64,000 nt of DNA, taken from the NCBI GenBank assembly GCA_947566645.1, contig CANOKL010000004.1:1-64000 (forward strand). Reading direction: 5' to 3'. This DNA is from an uncultured Lachnospiraceae bacterium. Its GTDB lineage: Bacteria; Bacillota; Clostridia; Lachnospirales; Lachnospiraceae. Below the pieces are notes generated by a model. It worked only from the letters and a program-made list of their open reading frames with translations, was not told the origin of the DNA and did not search any database. This document shows positions 25,519 to 34,646 of this stretch, in pieces. The first letter of the stretch is position 1, and each line of letters opens with the position of its first letter. Made by a program: the position numbers and the translations under genes.

Positions 25519-25583
25519 CATTATTACGATTCATGACCTTCAGATTATGGAACGTAGCAGAGCATACTTTAAGGAGAAAAGCC

Positions 25584-26207
25584 ATGAATTATCAGAGAGA
25601 GCTGGATAAACTAATTGAGAAATTAAAGAAGGAGGAACGGGTGCCCCGCCTTCTTCTTCACAGCTGTTGTGCGCCCTGCAGCAGCTATGTCCTGGAATAT
25701 CTGAGTGATTATTTTGAGATTACTGTATTCTATTATAACCCCAATATCTATCCGGAAAGCGAGTATACAAAGCGGATTCTGGAGCAGCAGACACTGTTAA
25801 GTGATATGAAGCTGAAGCATCCGGCAGCTTTCATAGCCGGAAGCTATGACAGAGAGCGATTTCAGGAGATGGCCAGAGGACTGGAGCATCTTAAGGAGGG
25901 AGGAGAGCGATGCCTGAAATGCTATGAACTCCGCCTCAGGGAGACAGCCGGGCTTGCCAGAAAGGGGGAGTTTGATTATTTTACAACAACCTTAAGTATA
26001 AGTCCGTTGAAAAATGCAGACCGTCTGAATGAGATCGGCACGAGACTGGAAAAAGAGTATGGGGTCGCTTATCTGCAGTCGGACTTTAAGAAAAAGAACG
26101 GATATAAGCGTTCTATAGAGCTGTCAAAAGAGTATGGCCTTTACCGCCAGAATTACTGCGGTTGTGAATATTCGTTACGATTCACGGACGAACTAATAGT
26201 TCCATGA
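25584..26207 (+). CDS. queH: Epoxyqueuosine reductase QueH
   Basis: Reduces epoxyqueuosine to queuosine in the wobble position of GUN-reading tRNAs; QueH (formerly DUF208) is the non-cobalamin alternative to QueG. The 207 residues carry the metal-binding cysteines in HSCCAPCSSYVLEYL (about 22), CLKCYELRL (about 110) and YCGCEYSL near the C-terminus. The ATG at 25584 follows AAGGAG; a longer reading from 25428 runs through the 42-bp repeat and is rejected. No other queuosine gene is nearby. Confidence 0.93.
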   Translation: MNYQRELDKLIEKLKKEERVPRLLLHSCCAPCSSYVLEYLSDYFEITVFYYNPNIYPESEYTKRILEQQTLLSDMKLKHPAAFIAGSYDRERFQEMARGLEHLKEGGERCLKCYELRLRETAGLARKGEFDYFTTTLSISPLKNADRLNEIGTRLEKEYGVAYLQSDFKKKNGYKRSIELSKEYGLYRQNYCGCEYSLRFTDELIVP

Positions 26208-26322
26208 AAAAGTAGATGACTTATGTTCCATTTTTTGATACAATATGGTAAGATTGAAAAATAATACTTGTAATAGTTCAGATAATGATTCACGAAATAC
26301 GTTTGAGAAAGGAAGTGTACAT

Positions 26323-27723
26323 ATGGCGCAGCTATGGGGAGGACGTTTCACGAAGGAAACGGATGATGTTGTATATAAGTTTAATGCCTCCATATCGTTT
26401 GATCAGAGATTTTATGCGCAGGATATCAAGGGAAGCATTGCCCATGTCATGATGCTTTCAAGAAAAGGCATATTGAATGAGACAGAGAAAGAGAAGATCA
26501 TAGCGGGCCTCACCGGGATTATGGAGGATCTGACTCAGGGGCGTCTTAAGATTACGGATAAATATGAGGATATCCACAGCTTTGTGGAATCCGTTTTAAT
26601 TGATCGGATCGGGGATGCAGGGAAAAAGCTGCATACCGGCAGAAGCAGGAATGACCAGGTGGCACTTGACATGAAGCTCTATATCCGGGATGAGATTCTG
26701 GTTCTGGATAATCTGATTGAAGAGCTGCTTTACGCAATTCTCGGGATTATGGAGGAGCATCTTGATACCTTTATGCCAGGCTTTACCCATCTTCAGAAGG
26801 CCCAGCCTATCACCCTTGCCCACCATATGGGCGCTTATTTTGAGATGTTTAAAAGGGATCATGAGAGAATCAATGATATTCACAAAAGGATGGATACCTG
26901 TCCTCTTGGAAGCGGGGCCCTGGCAGGGACTACCTATCCTCTGGACCGGAAGTATACAGCAAAGCTTCTGGGATTTGACGGACCGTCCCTGAACAGCATG
27001 GACGGTGTGTCAGACAGGGATTATCTGATTGAATTCCTGTCTGCATTATCTATTATCATGATGCATCTGAGCCGGTTTTCAGAGGAAGTGATTATGTGGA
27101 ACTCTAATGAATACCAGTTTGTGGAGATTGATGACAGCTATAGCACGGGAAGCAGTATTATGCCTCAGAAGAAGAACCCGGATATTGCGGAGCTCGTAAG
27201 AGGGAAGACCGGGCGCGTGTACGGTGCCCTTAACGCACTTCTGGTGACGATGAAGGGTCTCCCGCTTGCATATAATAAGGATATGCAGGAGGATAAGGAG
27301 TGGACATTTGATGCGATCGACAGTGTGAAGGCATGTATTTCCCTGTTTGCCGGGATGCTCCGTACCATGCGGTTCCACCCTGAACGGATGAAGGACAGTG
27401 CAAAGCAGGGCTTTACCAATGCAACGGATGTGGCAGATTATCTGGTAAACCGGGGCATACCGTTCCGTGATGCCCACGGGATGGTCGGTCAGCTGGTGCT
27501 TAAGTGTATTGAAAAAAAAGTTCCGCTGGATGACCTTCCGATCGAGGAATATCAGAAGATCTGTCCGGTATTTAAGGAGGACATCTATAATGCCATCAGC
27601 CTGAGGACCTGTGTGAGCAGACGGACAACTGTCGGCGCTCCGGGAATGGAGGCCATGGAAGAGGTGATTCAGATCTACAGGAAATATATGGAAGCATATG
27701 AGACAGAGCTGGAATTAACGTAA
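26323..27723 (+). CDS. argH: Argininosuccinate lyase
   Basis: Last step of arginine synthesis: splits argininosuccinate into arginine and fumarate. The 466 residues show WGGRFTK at the N-terminus, HTGRSRNDQVALDMKLY (about 104), THLQKAQPITLAHH (about 154, catalytic His) and the fumarase/aspartase signature GSSIMPQKKNPD (about 277). The ATG at 26323 follows AAAGGAAG; an upstream in-frame ATG would add an unrelated stretch. It precedes asd by 52 bp with no terminator between, so the two are probably cotranscribed. Confidence 0.97.
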   Translation: MAQLWGGRFTKETDDVVYKFNASISFDQRFYAQDIKGSIAHVMMLSRKGILNETEKEKIIAGLTGIMEDLTQGRLKITDKYEDIHSFVESVLIDRIGDAGKKLHTGRSRNDQVALDMKLYIRDEILVLDNLIEELLYAILGIMEEHLDTFMPGFTHLQKAQPITLAHHMGAYFEMFKRDHERINDIHKRMDTCPLGSGALAGTTYPLDRKYTAKLLGFDGPSLNSMDGVSDRDYLIEFLSALSIIMMHLSRFSEEVIMWNSNEYQFVEIDDSYSTGSSIMPQKKNPDIAELVRGKTGRVYGALNALLVTMKGLPLAYNKDMQEDKEWTFDAIDSVKACISLFAGMLRTMRFHPERMKDSAKQGFTNATDVADYLVNRGIPFRDAHGMVGQLVLKCIEKKVPLDDLPIEEYQKICPVFKEDIYNAISLRTCVSRRTTVGAPGMEAMEEVIQIYRKYMEAYETELELT

Positions 27724-27775
27724 CTACATTTATCTGACGACCAGCATAACTGAAGAGACAGGAGGAAGCTTTACA

Positions 27776-28861
27776 ATGGACAGAAAATTAAGAGTAGGAA
27801 TATTAGGAGCAACAGGAATGGTCGGGCAGCGTTTCATTTCTCTGCTTGAGGATCATCCGTGGTTCGAGGTGGTAACAGTGGCGGCAAGCCCCAGGTCAGC
27901 AGGAAAAACCTATGAGGAGGCGGCAGGAGACCGCTGGAAGATGAAAAAGCCCATGCCGGAGGGTGTGAAAAAGCTGGTGATTCTTGATGTAAATGAGGTG
28001 GAGAAGGTTGCCTCTACTGTGGATTTTGTATTTAGTGCGGTTGATATGACGAAGGATGAGATCCGTGCCATCGAGGAGGCTTATGCAAGGACAGAGACGC
28101 CGGTTGTATCTAATAACAGCGCCCACAGATGGACGCCGGATGTTCCCATGGTAGTTCCGGAGATCAATGCAGAGCATTTTGAGGTAATCGAGGCTCAGAG
28201 AAAGCGTCTTGGAACAACGAGAGGTTTTATTGCCGTGAAGCCGAACTGCTCCATCCAGAGTTATACGCCGTGCCTTGCGGCATGGAAGGAATTCGGGCCG
28301 AAGGAGGTTGTGGCGACCACATACCAGGCGATTTCAGGCGCCGGAAAGACCTTTAAGGAATGGCCGGAGATGATAGAGAATATAATTCCGTATATCGGCG
28401 GGGAAGAGGAGAAGAGTGAGCAGGAGCCACTCCGTGTACTGGGACATGTGGAGAACGGAGAGATTGTAAAGGCAGAGTTTCCGAGAATTACCTGCCAGTG
28501 TATCCGCGTTCCGGTACTGGACGGACATACGGCGGCAGTATTTATTAATTTCGAAAAGAAGCCTTCGAAGGAAGAACTGATCAGTAAGCTGGTAAGCTAT
28601 AAAGGCTTCCCGCAGGAGGCAGGCCTTCCAGGTGCGCCCAAGCAGTTTATCCAGTATCTTGAGGAGGATAACCGCCCCCAGGTAAGCCTGGACGTGGATT
28701 ATGAAAATGGGATGGGAATCTCCATCGGACGCCTCAGGGAGGATACGTTATTTGATTATAAATTTGTAGGACTTTCCCACAATACTGTGCGCGGCGCGGC
28801 AGGAGGTGCAGTACTCTGTGCGGAAGCGCTTACAAAAAAAGGATACATCAGCGCAAAATAG
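27776..28861 (+). CDS. asd: Aspartate-semialdehyde dehydrogenase
   Basis: NADPH-dependent enzyme at the branch to lysine/diaminopimelate, threonine and methionine. At 361 residues with the N-terminal GILGATGMVGQRF and active-site KPNCSIQSY (Cys158), it follows the archaeal/fungal-type ASADH pattern rather than the enterobacterial one. Other landmarks are VSNNSAHRW, VVPEIN and the C-terminal FVGLSHNTVRGAAGG. It sits between argH and ppk1. Confidence 0.95.
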   Translation: MDRKLRVGILGATGMVGQRFISLLEDHPWFEVVTVAASPRSAGKTYEEAAGDRWKMKKPMPEGVKKLVILDVNEVEKVASTVDFVFSAVDMTKDEIRAIEEAYARTETPVVSNNSAHRWTPDVPMVVPEINAEHFEVIEAQRKRLGTTRGFIAVKPNCSIQSYTPCLAAWKEFGPKEVVATTYQAISGAGKTFKEWPEMIENIIPYIGGEEEKSEQEPLRVLGHVENGEIVKAEFPRITCQCIRVPVLDGHTAAVFINFEKKPSKEELISKLVSYKGFPQEAGLPGAPKQFIQYLEEDNRPQVSLDVDYENGMGISIGRLREDTLFDYKFVGLSHNTVRGAAGGAVLCAEALTKKGYISAK

Positions 28862-28893
28862 GACAGTGATCAGAATATATATGAGACGAGGAT

Positions 28894-31062
28894 ATGATTA
28901 TGGATAGAAATATCTTGAATTTTACCCAGAACCGTGAATTGTCATGGCTTAAGTTCAATCAGCGGGTGCTGGAGGAGGCGCAGGATCCGTCAGTTCCTCT
29001 CCTGGAGCGTATGAAATTCGTTGCCATATTCACAAGCAACCTGGATGAGTTTTTTATGATTCGTGTAGGCAGCCTGTTTGATATGGCTCATACGGATGCC
29101 AATACAAGAGACAGCCGTTCCGGGATGACTCCCCATGAGCAGCTGGAACAGATATTTAAGACAGTAGCCCCCCTTTACAAGGAACGGGATAAGACATATG
29201 CTGAGATTAAGAAACAGCTTCATCCATACGGGATCTGCGGACTTGATTTTAAGGAACTGGAGCAGCAGGAAAAAAAGTACGTAAAAAAGTATTTTAAGGA
29301 ACAGATTCTGCCCGTCCTTTCTCCCCAGATTGTAGATGCGAACCACCCGTTTCCACATCTTTTGAATAAGGAGATCTATGTGACGGCAACACTGAAGCTG
29401 AAGGATAAATCCATGTTCGGGATTGTCCCGGTGCCGCAGTTTATCTCGGATGTGCTGTACCTCCCGGGACATGACCTCCGCTATATCCGCATGGAAAAGG
29501 TGATTGTGGAATATCTGAATCTGGTCTTTTCCCAGTATGAGGTGTCAGAGCCGAATTATATCTGCGTGACGAGAAATGCTGACGTGGCGCCGGATGATGA
29601 GGCACTGGAGGTCAATGATGATTTCCGGCATCTTATGAAGCAGACTCTGCATAAACGCCGGAAGATGTCAGTGGTGCGTCTGGAGACAGCAGAGAAGCTT
29701 TCCCCGGAGAATGAAAAGTATTTTTGCGACAGATTTAAGATCCGTCCGAATCAGATCTTCCGGACGAAGATTCCTATGAAGCTTTCCTATATCTTTACCA
29801 TAAGCGGCGAGCTTCCGGAAGCCATGAAGCGTCCCCTTTCTTATCAGCCGTTTGCGCCGCAGAATTCTCCGCGTGTACAGGAAGGGAGCCTGATGAAGCA
29901 GATCAAGCGCAAGGATATTCTGCTCTTTTATCCATACGAGAGCATGAATCCCTTCCTGAAGCTCATTAAGGAGGCATCTGCAGACCCCAATGTCATGACG
30001 ATTAAGATTACGATCTACCGGCTGGCAAGGAAAGCAAGGCTTGTGGAATATCTCTGTGCGGCAGCGGAAAACGGAAAAGAGGTTACGGTACTGATTGAGC
30101 TGCGTGCCAGGTTCGACGAGCAGAATAATATCGGATGGTCTGAGCGGCTGGAAGAGGCAGGATGCCGGGTAATCTATGGATTTGATGATTATAAGGTTCA
30201 TTCAAAGATCTGCCTGATTACTTACAGGAACCGGAATGAGATTCAGTATATTACACAGATCGGTACTGGAAATTATAATGAAAAGACGGCAGCGATGTAT
30301 ACAGACCTGTCGCTTATGACAGCGGATCCGGCAATCGGAAGAGATGCTACGGAATTCTTTAAGAATATGTCCATCGGAAATCTGAGCGGGAACTATAATC
30401 ATCTCATTGTGGCTCCCACAAGCCTGAAGCAGAAGGTTCTTTATCTTATGGATGAGGAGATCAAAAAGGGCACGAGCGGACGTATCATTATGAAAATGAA
30501 CTCCCTGACAGATGTGGACTTCATCAGGAAAGTATCCGAGGCATCAGTCGCAGGGGTGCGGATTGATCTGATCGTAAGAGGAATCTGCTGTCTGCTTCCG
30601 GGAATACCGGGGTATACGGATAATGTACGGGTTATGAGCATTGTAGGAAGATACCTGGAACATCCGCGTATTTTCAGCTTTGGTACAGGATCAGAGCAGA
30701 AGATTTATATCGGTTCCGCAGATATGATGACGAGAAATACAGAGAAGCGTGTGGAGGTTGCAACTCCTGTGCTTGATGAGGATATTAAGAAGCAGATTAA
30801 CCATTATCTTCGGATTATGCTGAGTGATAATGTGAAGGCGAGAGTTCTGCAGAGCAATGGTAAATACAGAAAGAAAGAACAGAAGGAGCCTTATATTGAT
30901 TCACAGGCAGCGTTTATGGATGAGGCGCTCCATGCAAGGCCGGAGGTTCATACGGACGAGAGCTCCATTCTGGAGAAGATCAGAGGAATCCACCTTCCTG
31001 TCCTTAGGGGGATCAGGGAACGGATCCATCATACCAGAAAGGCCCGCGGCAGGGAAGAATAG
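28894..31062 (+). CDS. ppk1: Polyphosphate kinase 1
   Basis: Makes inorganic polyphosphate from ATP, reversibly. The 722 residues have the family layout: N-terminal helical domain (NRELSWLKFNQRVLEEA), head domain, then two phospholipase-D-like domains. Landmarks are RARFDEQNNIGWSERLE (about 405), the autophosphorylated His in DYKVHSKICL (about 433), QIGTGNYNEKTA and SADMMTRNTEKRVEV. The first ATG at 28894 and a second at 28900 are both possible. No ppx gene is adjacent. Confidence 0.96.
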   Translation: MIMDRNILNFTQNRELSWLKFNQRVLEEAQDPSVPLLERMKFVAIFTSNLDEFFMIRVGSLFDMAHTDANTRDSRSGMTPHEQLEQIFKTVAPLYKERDKTYAEIKKQLHPYGICGLDFKELEQQEKKYVKKYFKEQILPVLSPQIVDANHPFPHLLNKEIYVTATLKLKDKSMFGIVPVPQFISDVLYLPGHDLRYIRMEKVIVEYLNLVFSQYEVSEPNYICVTRNADVAPDDEALEVNDDFRHLMKQTLHKRRKMSVVRLETAEKLSPENEKYFCDRFKIRPNQIFRTKIPMKLSYIFTISGELPEAMKRPLSYQPFAPQNSPRVQEGSLMKQIKRKDILLFYPYESMNPFLKLIKEASADPNVMTIKITIYRLARKARLVEYLCAAAENGKEVTVLIELRARFDEQNNIGWSERLEEAGCRVIYGFDDYKVHSKICLITYRNRNEIQYITQIGTGNYNEKTAAMYTDLSLMTADPAIGRDATEFFKNMSIGNLSGNYNHLIVAPTSLKQKVLYLMDEEIKKGTSGRIIMKMNSLTDVDFIRKVSEASVAGVRIDLIVRGICCLLPGIPGYTDNVRVMSIVGRYLEHPRIFSFGTGSEQKIYIGSADMMTRNTEKRVEVATPVLDEDIKKQINHYLRIMLSDNVKARVLQSNGKYRKKEQKEPYIDSQAAFMDEALHARPEVHTDESSILEKIRGIHLPVLRGIRERIHHTRKARGREE

Positions 31063-31138
31063 ACAGTAGTACCAGAGCAGTTATACGCCTTGCAGCAGTA
31101 AAACAGACAGGAGTAAGACAGGAGTAAAAACAGGGGTT

Positions 31139-33208
31139 ATGGGGAAATCACTCTATATTGCAGAAAAGCCCAGTGTGGCGCAGGAATTTGCAAAAGCACT
31201 GAAGCTTAATACAAGGAGACAGGACGGATACCTGGAGGGAGAGGATTCGATTGTAACATGGTGTGTGGGGCATCTTATCACTATGAGCTATCCAGAGGAG
31301 TATGATAGTTCTCTGAAGAGGTGGAGTCTTGGTACGCTGCCCTTCATACCAAAGGAGTTCAAATATGAGGTGATTCCTGCTGTATCAAAGCAGTACCGGA
31401 TTGTGGCAGGACTCCTTACGAGGGAGGATGTGGAAACCATCTACGTCTGCACCGATTCCGGACGAGAGGGGGAATATATCTACCGTCTTGTAGAGCAGCA
31501 GGCAGGAGTCAGCGGCAAAACACGCAGACGTGTATGGATTGATTCCCAGACAGAGGAGGAAATCCTGAGAGGAATCAAAGAGGCAAAGGATCTGAAAGAA
31601 TATGATAATCTCTCTGCCTCGGCTTATCTGCGTGCAAAAGAGGACTATCTTATGGGAATTAATTTCTCCAGGCTTCTGACTCTGAAATACGGAAACAGTA
31701 TCTCAAGCTATCTCGGAACGAAATACTCCGTTATTTCTGTCGGGCGGGTAATGACCTGCGTGCTCGGCATGGTGGTGCGCCGGGAGAGAGAGATCCGGGA
31801 GTTTGTGGAGACGCCCTTCTACAGGGTATTAAGTCACAGCGGGGAACCGGGGCAGACCTTTGAGAGCGAGTGGCGTGCCGTGAAGGGATCACGCTGGTTT
31901 GAATCCTTTGATCTGTATAAGGAAAACGGATTTAAGGAAGAGAAAAAGGCAAAGGAACTGATCCAGTATCTGAGCGAAGACACACCAGTACAGTGCACAG
32001 TAGAGGCTGTGGAGAAAAGGAAGGAAAAAAAGAATCCTCCCCTATTATTTAATCTTGCCGAGCTTCAGAATGAATGCTCCAGGCGGTTTAAGATCAGCCC
32101 GGATGAAACGCTCCGCATTGTTCAGGAGCTGTATGAGAAAAAGCTTGTCACCTACCCGAGAACAGATGCCAGGGTGCTGTCTTCGGCAGTAGCAAAGGAG
32201 ATTCACAAGAATCTGAATGGTCTTATGAAGTATGCTCCGGCGGTAGAGTATCTGAAGGAAATCGTGGCATTTGGAAGCCATAAGAAGATCGGGAAGACGA
32301 GATATGTAAATGATAAGCAGATTACAGACCACTATGCGATCATACCGACCGGGCAGGGGATTCCGGCTCTTTCTGGCCTGCCGGGGATCTCCCAGTCTGT
32401 CTACGACCTGATCGTAAGGAGATTCTTAAGTATCTTCTATCCGCCCGCCGTCTATCAGAAGGTTGCGATTACTACAAAGATCCGGGGGGAGTCCTTCTTT
32501 GCTAATTTTAAGGTACTGGCAGAAGAGGGATACTTCAAGGTTGCCGGTATTCCGGGAAAGAAAAATTCTTCAGAAGGACAGGAGCTGTCCGGAGAAAATG
32601 GCGGTGATACGGACCGGACATTTTTCGAGAAAATACAGACGATAAAGAAAGGCATGATTCTTCCGGTACAGTCTTTGGAAATCAAGGAGGGAAAAACATC
32701 TCCTCCGAAGCGTTACAATTCCGGTTCACTGATTCTTGCCATGGAAAATGCGGGGCAGCTGATTGAGGATGAAGAGCTCCGCGCCCAGATTAAGGGAAGC
32801 GGAATCGGAACCAGCGCCACCAGGGGCGAGATATTAAAAAAGCTTTTTCATAATCAATATTTAATGCTGAATCAAAAAACACAGATTGTTACGCCCGCTA
32901 TGCTGGGCGAAATGATTTATGACGTTGTGGAGCATTCTATAAAATCCCTTTTAAATCCAGAACTTACGGCAAGCTGGGAGAAGGGGCTTACCTATGTGGC
33001 AGACGGAGAGATTACACCGGAGGAATATATGGAGAAGCTGAACCGCTTTATTGTCACAAGGACGGAAGGAGTAAAAGGGCTTGCAAACCAATGTCAGCTC
33101 AGAGCCTGCTATGACCGGGCAGCACAGTTTTATAAAAAAAATCCAGGCCCGGGCAGTGCCGGGAAAAAAGCCGCAGGCGGGAAAGAGCCGAATAAGCTGA
33201 CCGGATGA
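31139..33208 (+). CDS. topB: Type IA DNA topoisomerase (TopB/topoisomerase III family)
   Basis: Cuts and passes single DNA strands to decatenate and relax DNA. The 689 residues begin with the Toprim domain (SLYIAEKPSVAQEFAKAL, then VCTDSGREGEYIYRLV) and carry the active-site tyrosine in LVTYPRTDARVLSS (Tyr about 339). Further landmarks are GIGTSATRGEILKKL and PELTASWEKGL. The tail is lysine- and glycine-rich with no zinc-finger cysteines, which is common in Firmicutes chromosomal copies. Not obviously on a mobile element. Confidence 0.93.
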   Translation: MGKSLYIAEKPSVAQEFAKALKLNTRRQDGYLEGEDSIVTWCVGHLITMSYPEEYDSSLKRWSLGTLPFIPKEFKYEVIPAVSKQYRIVAGLLTREDVETIYVCTDSGREGEYIYRLVEQQAGVSGKTRRRVWIDSQTEEEILRGIKEAKDLKEYDNLSASAYLRAKEDYLMGINFSRLLTLKYGNSISSYLGTKYSVISVGRVMTCVLGMVVRREREIREFVETPFYRVLSHSGEPGQTFESEWRAVKGSRWFESFDLYKENGFKEEKKAKELIQYLSEDTPVQCTVEAVEKRKEKKNPPLLFNLAELQNECSRRFKISPDETLRIVQELYEKKLVTYPRTDARVLSSAVAKEIHKNLNGLMKYAPAVEYLKEIVAFGSHKKIGKTRYVNDKQITDHYAIIPTGQGIPALSGLPGISQSVYDLIVRRFLSIFYPPAVYQKVAITTKIRGESFFANFKVLAEEGYFKVAGIPGKKNSSEGQELSGENGGDTDRTFFEKIQTIKKGMILPVQSLEIKEGKTSPPKRYNSGSLILAMENAGQLIEDEELRAQIKGSGIGTSATRGEILKKLFHNQYLMLNQKTQIVTPAMLGEMIYDVVEHSIKSLLNPELTASWEKGLTYVADGEITPEEYMEKLNRFIVTRTEGVKGLANQCQLRACYDRAAQFYKKNPGPGSAGKKAAGGKEPNKLTG

Positions 33209-33245
33209 ACCCGGCAGCAGCAAAAGAATCAGGAGGTCATTTTAT

Positions 33246-33917
33246 ATGAAGGAATTAACAGTTAAGGAACTGTATACATTGGAGGAGACGATTGCCAGGG
33301 ACATTTTTGAAGGAGTCACCTACCCGTGGGAGGTGCTTCCGAAGATCAGCGAATTTATCGTGAAGCTGGGTGAGACCCTTCCAGAGGAGGACTATGAAAA
33401 GCGCGGCGAAAATGTATGGATCGCCAGATCAGCGAAGGTCTTTGATTCCGCCTATATAGGCGGGCCGGCGATTATCGGAAAAAATGCAGAGGTAAGACAG
33501 TGTGCATTTATCCGGGGGAATGCAATTGTAGGCGAAGGTGCAGTGGTAGGGAATTCCACGGAGCTTAAGAATGTCATTCTCTTTAACAAGGTCCAGGTTC
33601 CCCACTATAATTATGTGGGAGACTCTGTCCTGGGATATAAGGCTCATATGGGTGCGGGCTCGATTACGTCCAATGTGAAATCTGATAAGAAGCTGGTGGT
33701 TGTAAAGACACCGGAAGGAAACATTGAGACAGGAATGAAAAAATTCGGCGCCATGCTGGGAGATGAGGTGGAGGTCGGATGCGGTACAGTGCTGAATCCG
33801 GGAAGCGTTGTGGGAAGTCACACGAATATCTATCCGCTTTCCTCTGTGCGTGGATTCGTGCCGGCCGGCAGCATTTATAAGAGACAGGGCGAAGTTGTGG
33901 AGAAGATCGAAGGATAG
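33246..33917 (+). CDS. Left-handed beta-helix (hexapeptide) transferase-like protein
   Basis: 223 residues. A helical N-terminus (about 1-55) is followed by hexapeptide repeats typical of the left-handed beta-helix in GlmU-like proteins (VWIARSAKVFDSAYIGGPAIIG, GAVVGNSTELKN, GAGSITSNVKSDKK; about 57-205). Homologs are often labelled UDP-N-acetylglucosamine pyrophosphorylase, but the nucleotidyltransferase domain is absent here, so an acyltransferase or sugar-binding role is as likely. The stop codon lies inside the first unit of a purine-rich tandem repeat that fills the gap to mgsA. Confidence 0.82.
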   Translation: MKELTVKELYTLEETIARDIFEGVTYPWEVLPKISEFIVKLGETLPEEDYEKRGENVWIARSAKVFDSAYIGGPAIIGKNAEVRQCAFIRGNAIVGEGAVVGNSTELKNVILFNKVQVPHYNYVGDSVLGYKAHMGAGSITSNVKSDKKLVVVKTPEGNIETGMKKFGAMLGDEVEVGCGTVLNPGSVVGSHTNIYPLSSVRGFVPAGSIYKRQGEVVEKIEG

Positions 33918-34118
33918 AAGGACAGAGATCGAAGGACAGGGATCGAAAGACAGAAGGACAGAGATCGAAGGACAGAAGGACAGGGATCGAAAGACGGAAG
34001 GACAGAGATCGAAGGAAAAGGATCGAAGGACAGAAGGACAGAGATCGAAGGACAGAAGGACAGGGATCGAAAGACAGAAGGACAGAGATCAAAGGAAAAG
34101 GATCGAAAGATAGAGATA
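33905..34118. repeat. Purine-rich tandem repeat array after the beta-helix gene
   Basis: Short units GGACAGAGATCGAA and AAGGACAGGGATCGAAAGAC alternate over about 210 bp. A higher-order period of 80 bp is visible: 33961-34030 and 34041-34110 differ at two positions over about 66 bp. The plus strand is almost purely A and G with C only in GATC and GAC. The first unit (AGATCGAAGGA) is the coding 3' end of the beta-helix gene, including its stop codon. Confidence 0.85.
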
Positions 34119-34154
34119 GAAAGGCATAAGGCTGGAGACAGGAGGTACAAAGAT

Positions 34155-34628
34155 ATGAGCGATAATTATGTAACATTTGAGATTGAAAAGGCAAAGCACA
34201 TTGCGTTAGTGGCCCATGATGGGAAGAAGAAGGAACTGGTGGACTGGTGCGACAGGAACAAGGAGGTCTTAAAGAGCCATTTCCTCTGCGGGACCGGGAC
34301 GACAGCAAGGCTGATTGCCGAGAAGACCGGACTTCCGGTGAAAGGATATAACAGCGGCCCCCTTGGCGGCGACCAGCAGATCGGTGCGAAGATTGTAGAA
34401 GGTCAGATTGATTTCATGATTTTCCTCTGGGATCCGCTAGAGGCACAGCCCCATGACCCGGATGTGAAAGCCCTTCTCAGGATTGCAGTGGTGTATGATA
34501 TCCCGATTGCAAATAATCTTGCAACGGCAGATTTTATGCTGAATTCCAGGTATATGACGGAGACCTATAGCCGGAGAGTACAGAACTTTAATAAGACGGT
34601 GCAGGAGAGAGTGGAGCAGATGAAGTAA
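34155..34628 (+). CDS. mgsA: Methylglyoxal synthase
   Basis: Converts dihydroxyacetone phosphate to methylglyoxal and phosphate, an overflow bypass of glycolysis that frees phosphate. The 157 residues show IALVAHDGKKKELVDWC (about 12), the phosphate-binding CGTGTTARLI (about 44), the catalytic Asp in GPLGGDQQIGAKI (about 67) and FLWDPLEAQPHDPDV (about 94). Its own GGAGG lies after the purine-rich repeat. It ends 19 bp before the large surface-protein gene. Confidence 0.96.
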   Translation: MSDNYVTFEIEKAKHIALVAHDGKKKELVDWCDRNKEVLKSHFLCGTGTTARLIAEKTGLPVKGYNSGPLGGDQQIGAKIVEGQIDFMIFLWDPLEAQPHDPDVKALLRIAVVYDIPIANNLATADFMLNSRYMTETYSRRVQNFNKTVQERVEQMK

Positions 34629-34646
34629 GAATTTTTGGGGAATTGT

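Larger units (their letters stand above)
25237..25583. other. Intergenic region at the right edge of the accessory block
   Basis: 347 bp with a strong terminator (25275-25316) and the right 42-bp repeat (25477-25518). The stretch 25320-25440 has no recognisable gene. The queH ribosome binding site lies at 25571-25576. Confidence 0.5.

Noticed and set aside
25428..25583. N-terminal extension of queH
   Set aside because: It would translate the 42-bp repeat, and QueH proteins begin near MNYQRELDKL, where a good AAGGAG site stands.
33808..34113. Charged plus-strand reading rich in DRRTEIEGQ repeats
   Set aside because: It is a translation of the purine tandem repeat plus the end of the beta-helix gene in another frame; no start signal and the pattern is forced by the DNA repeat.
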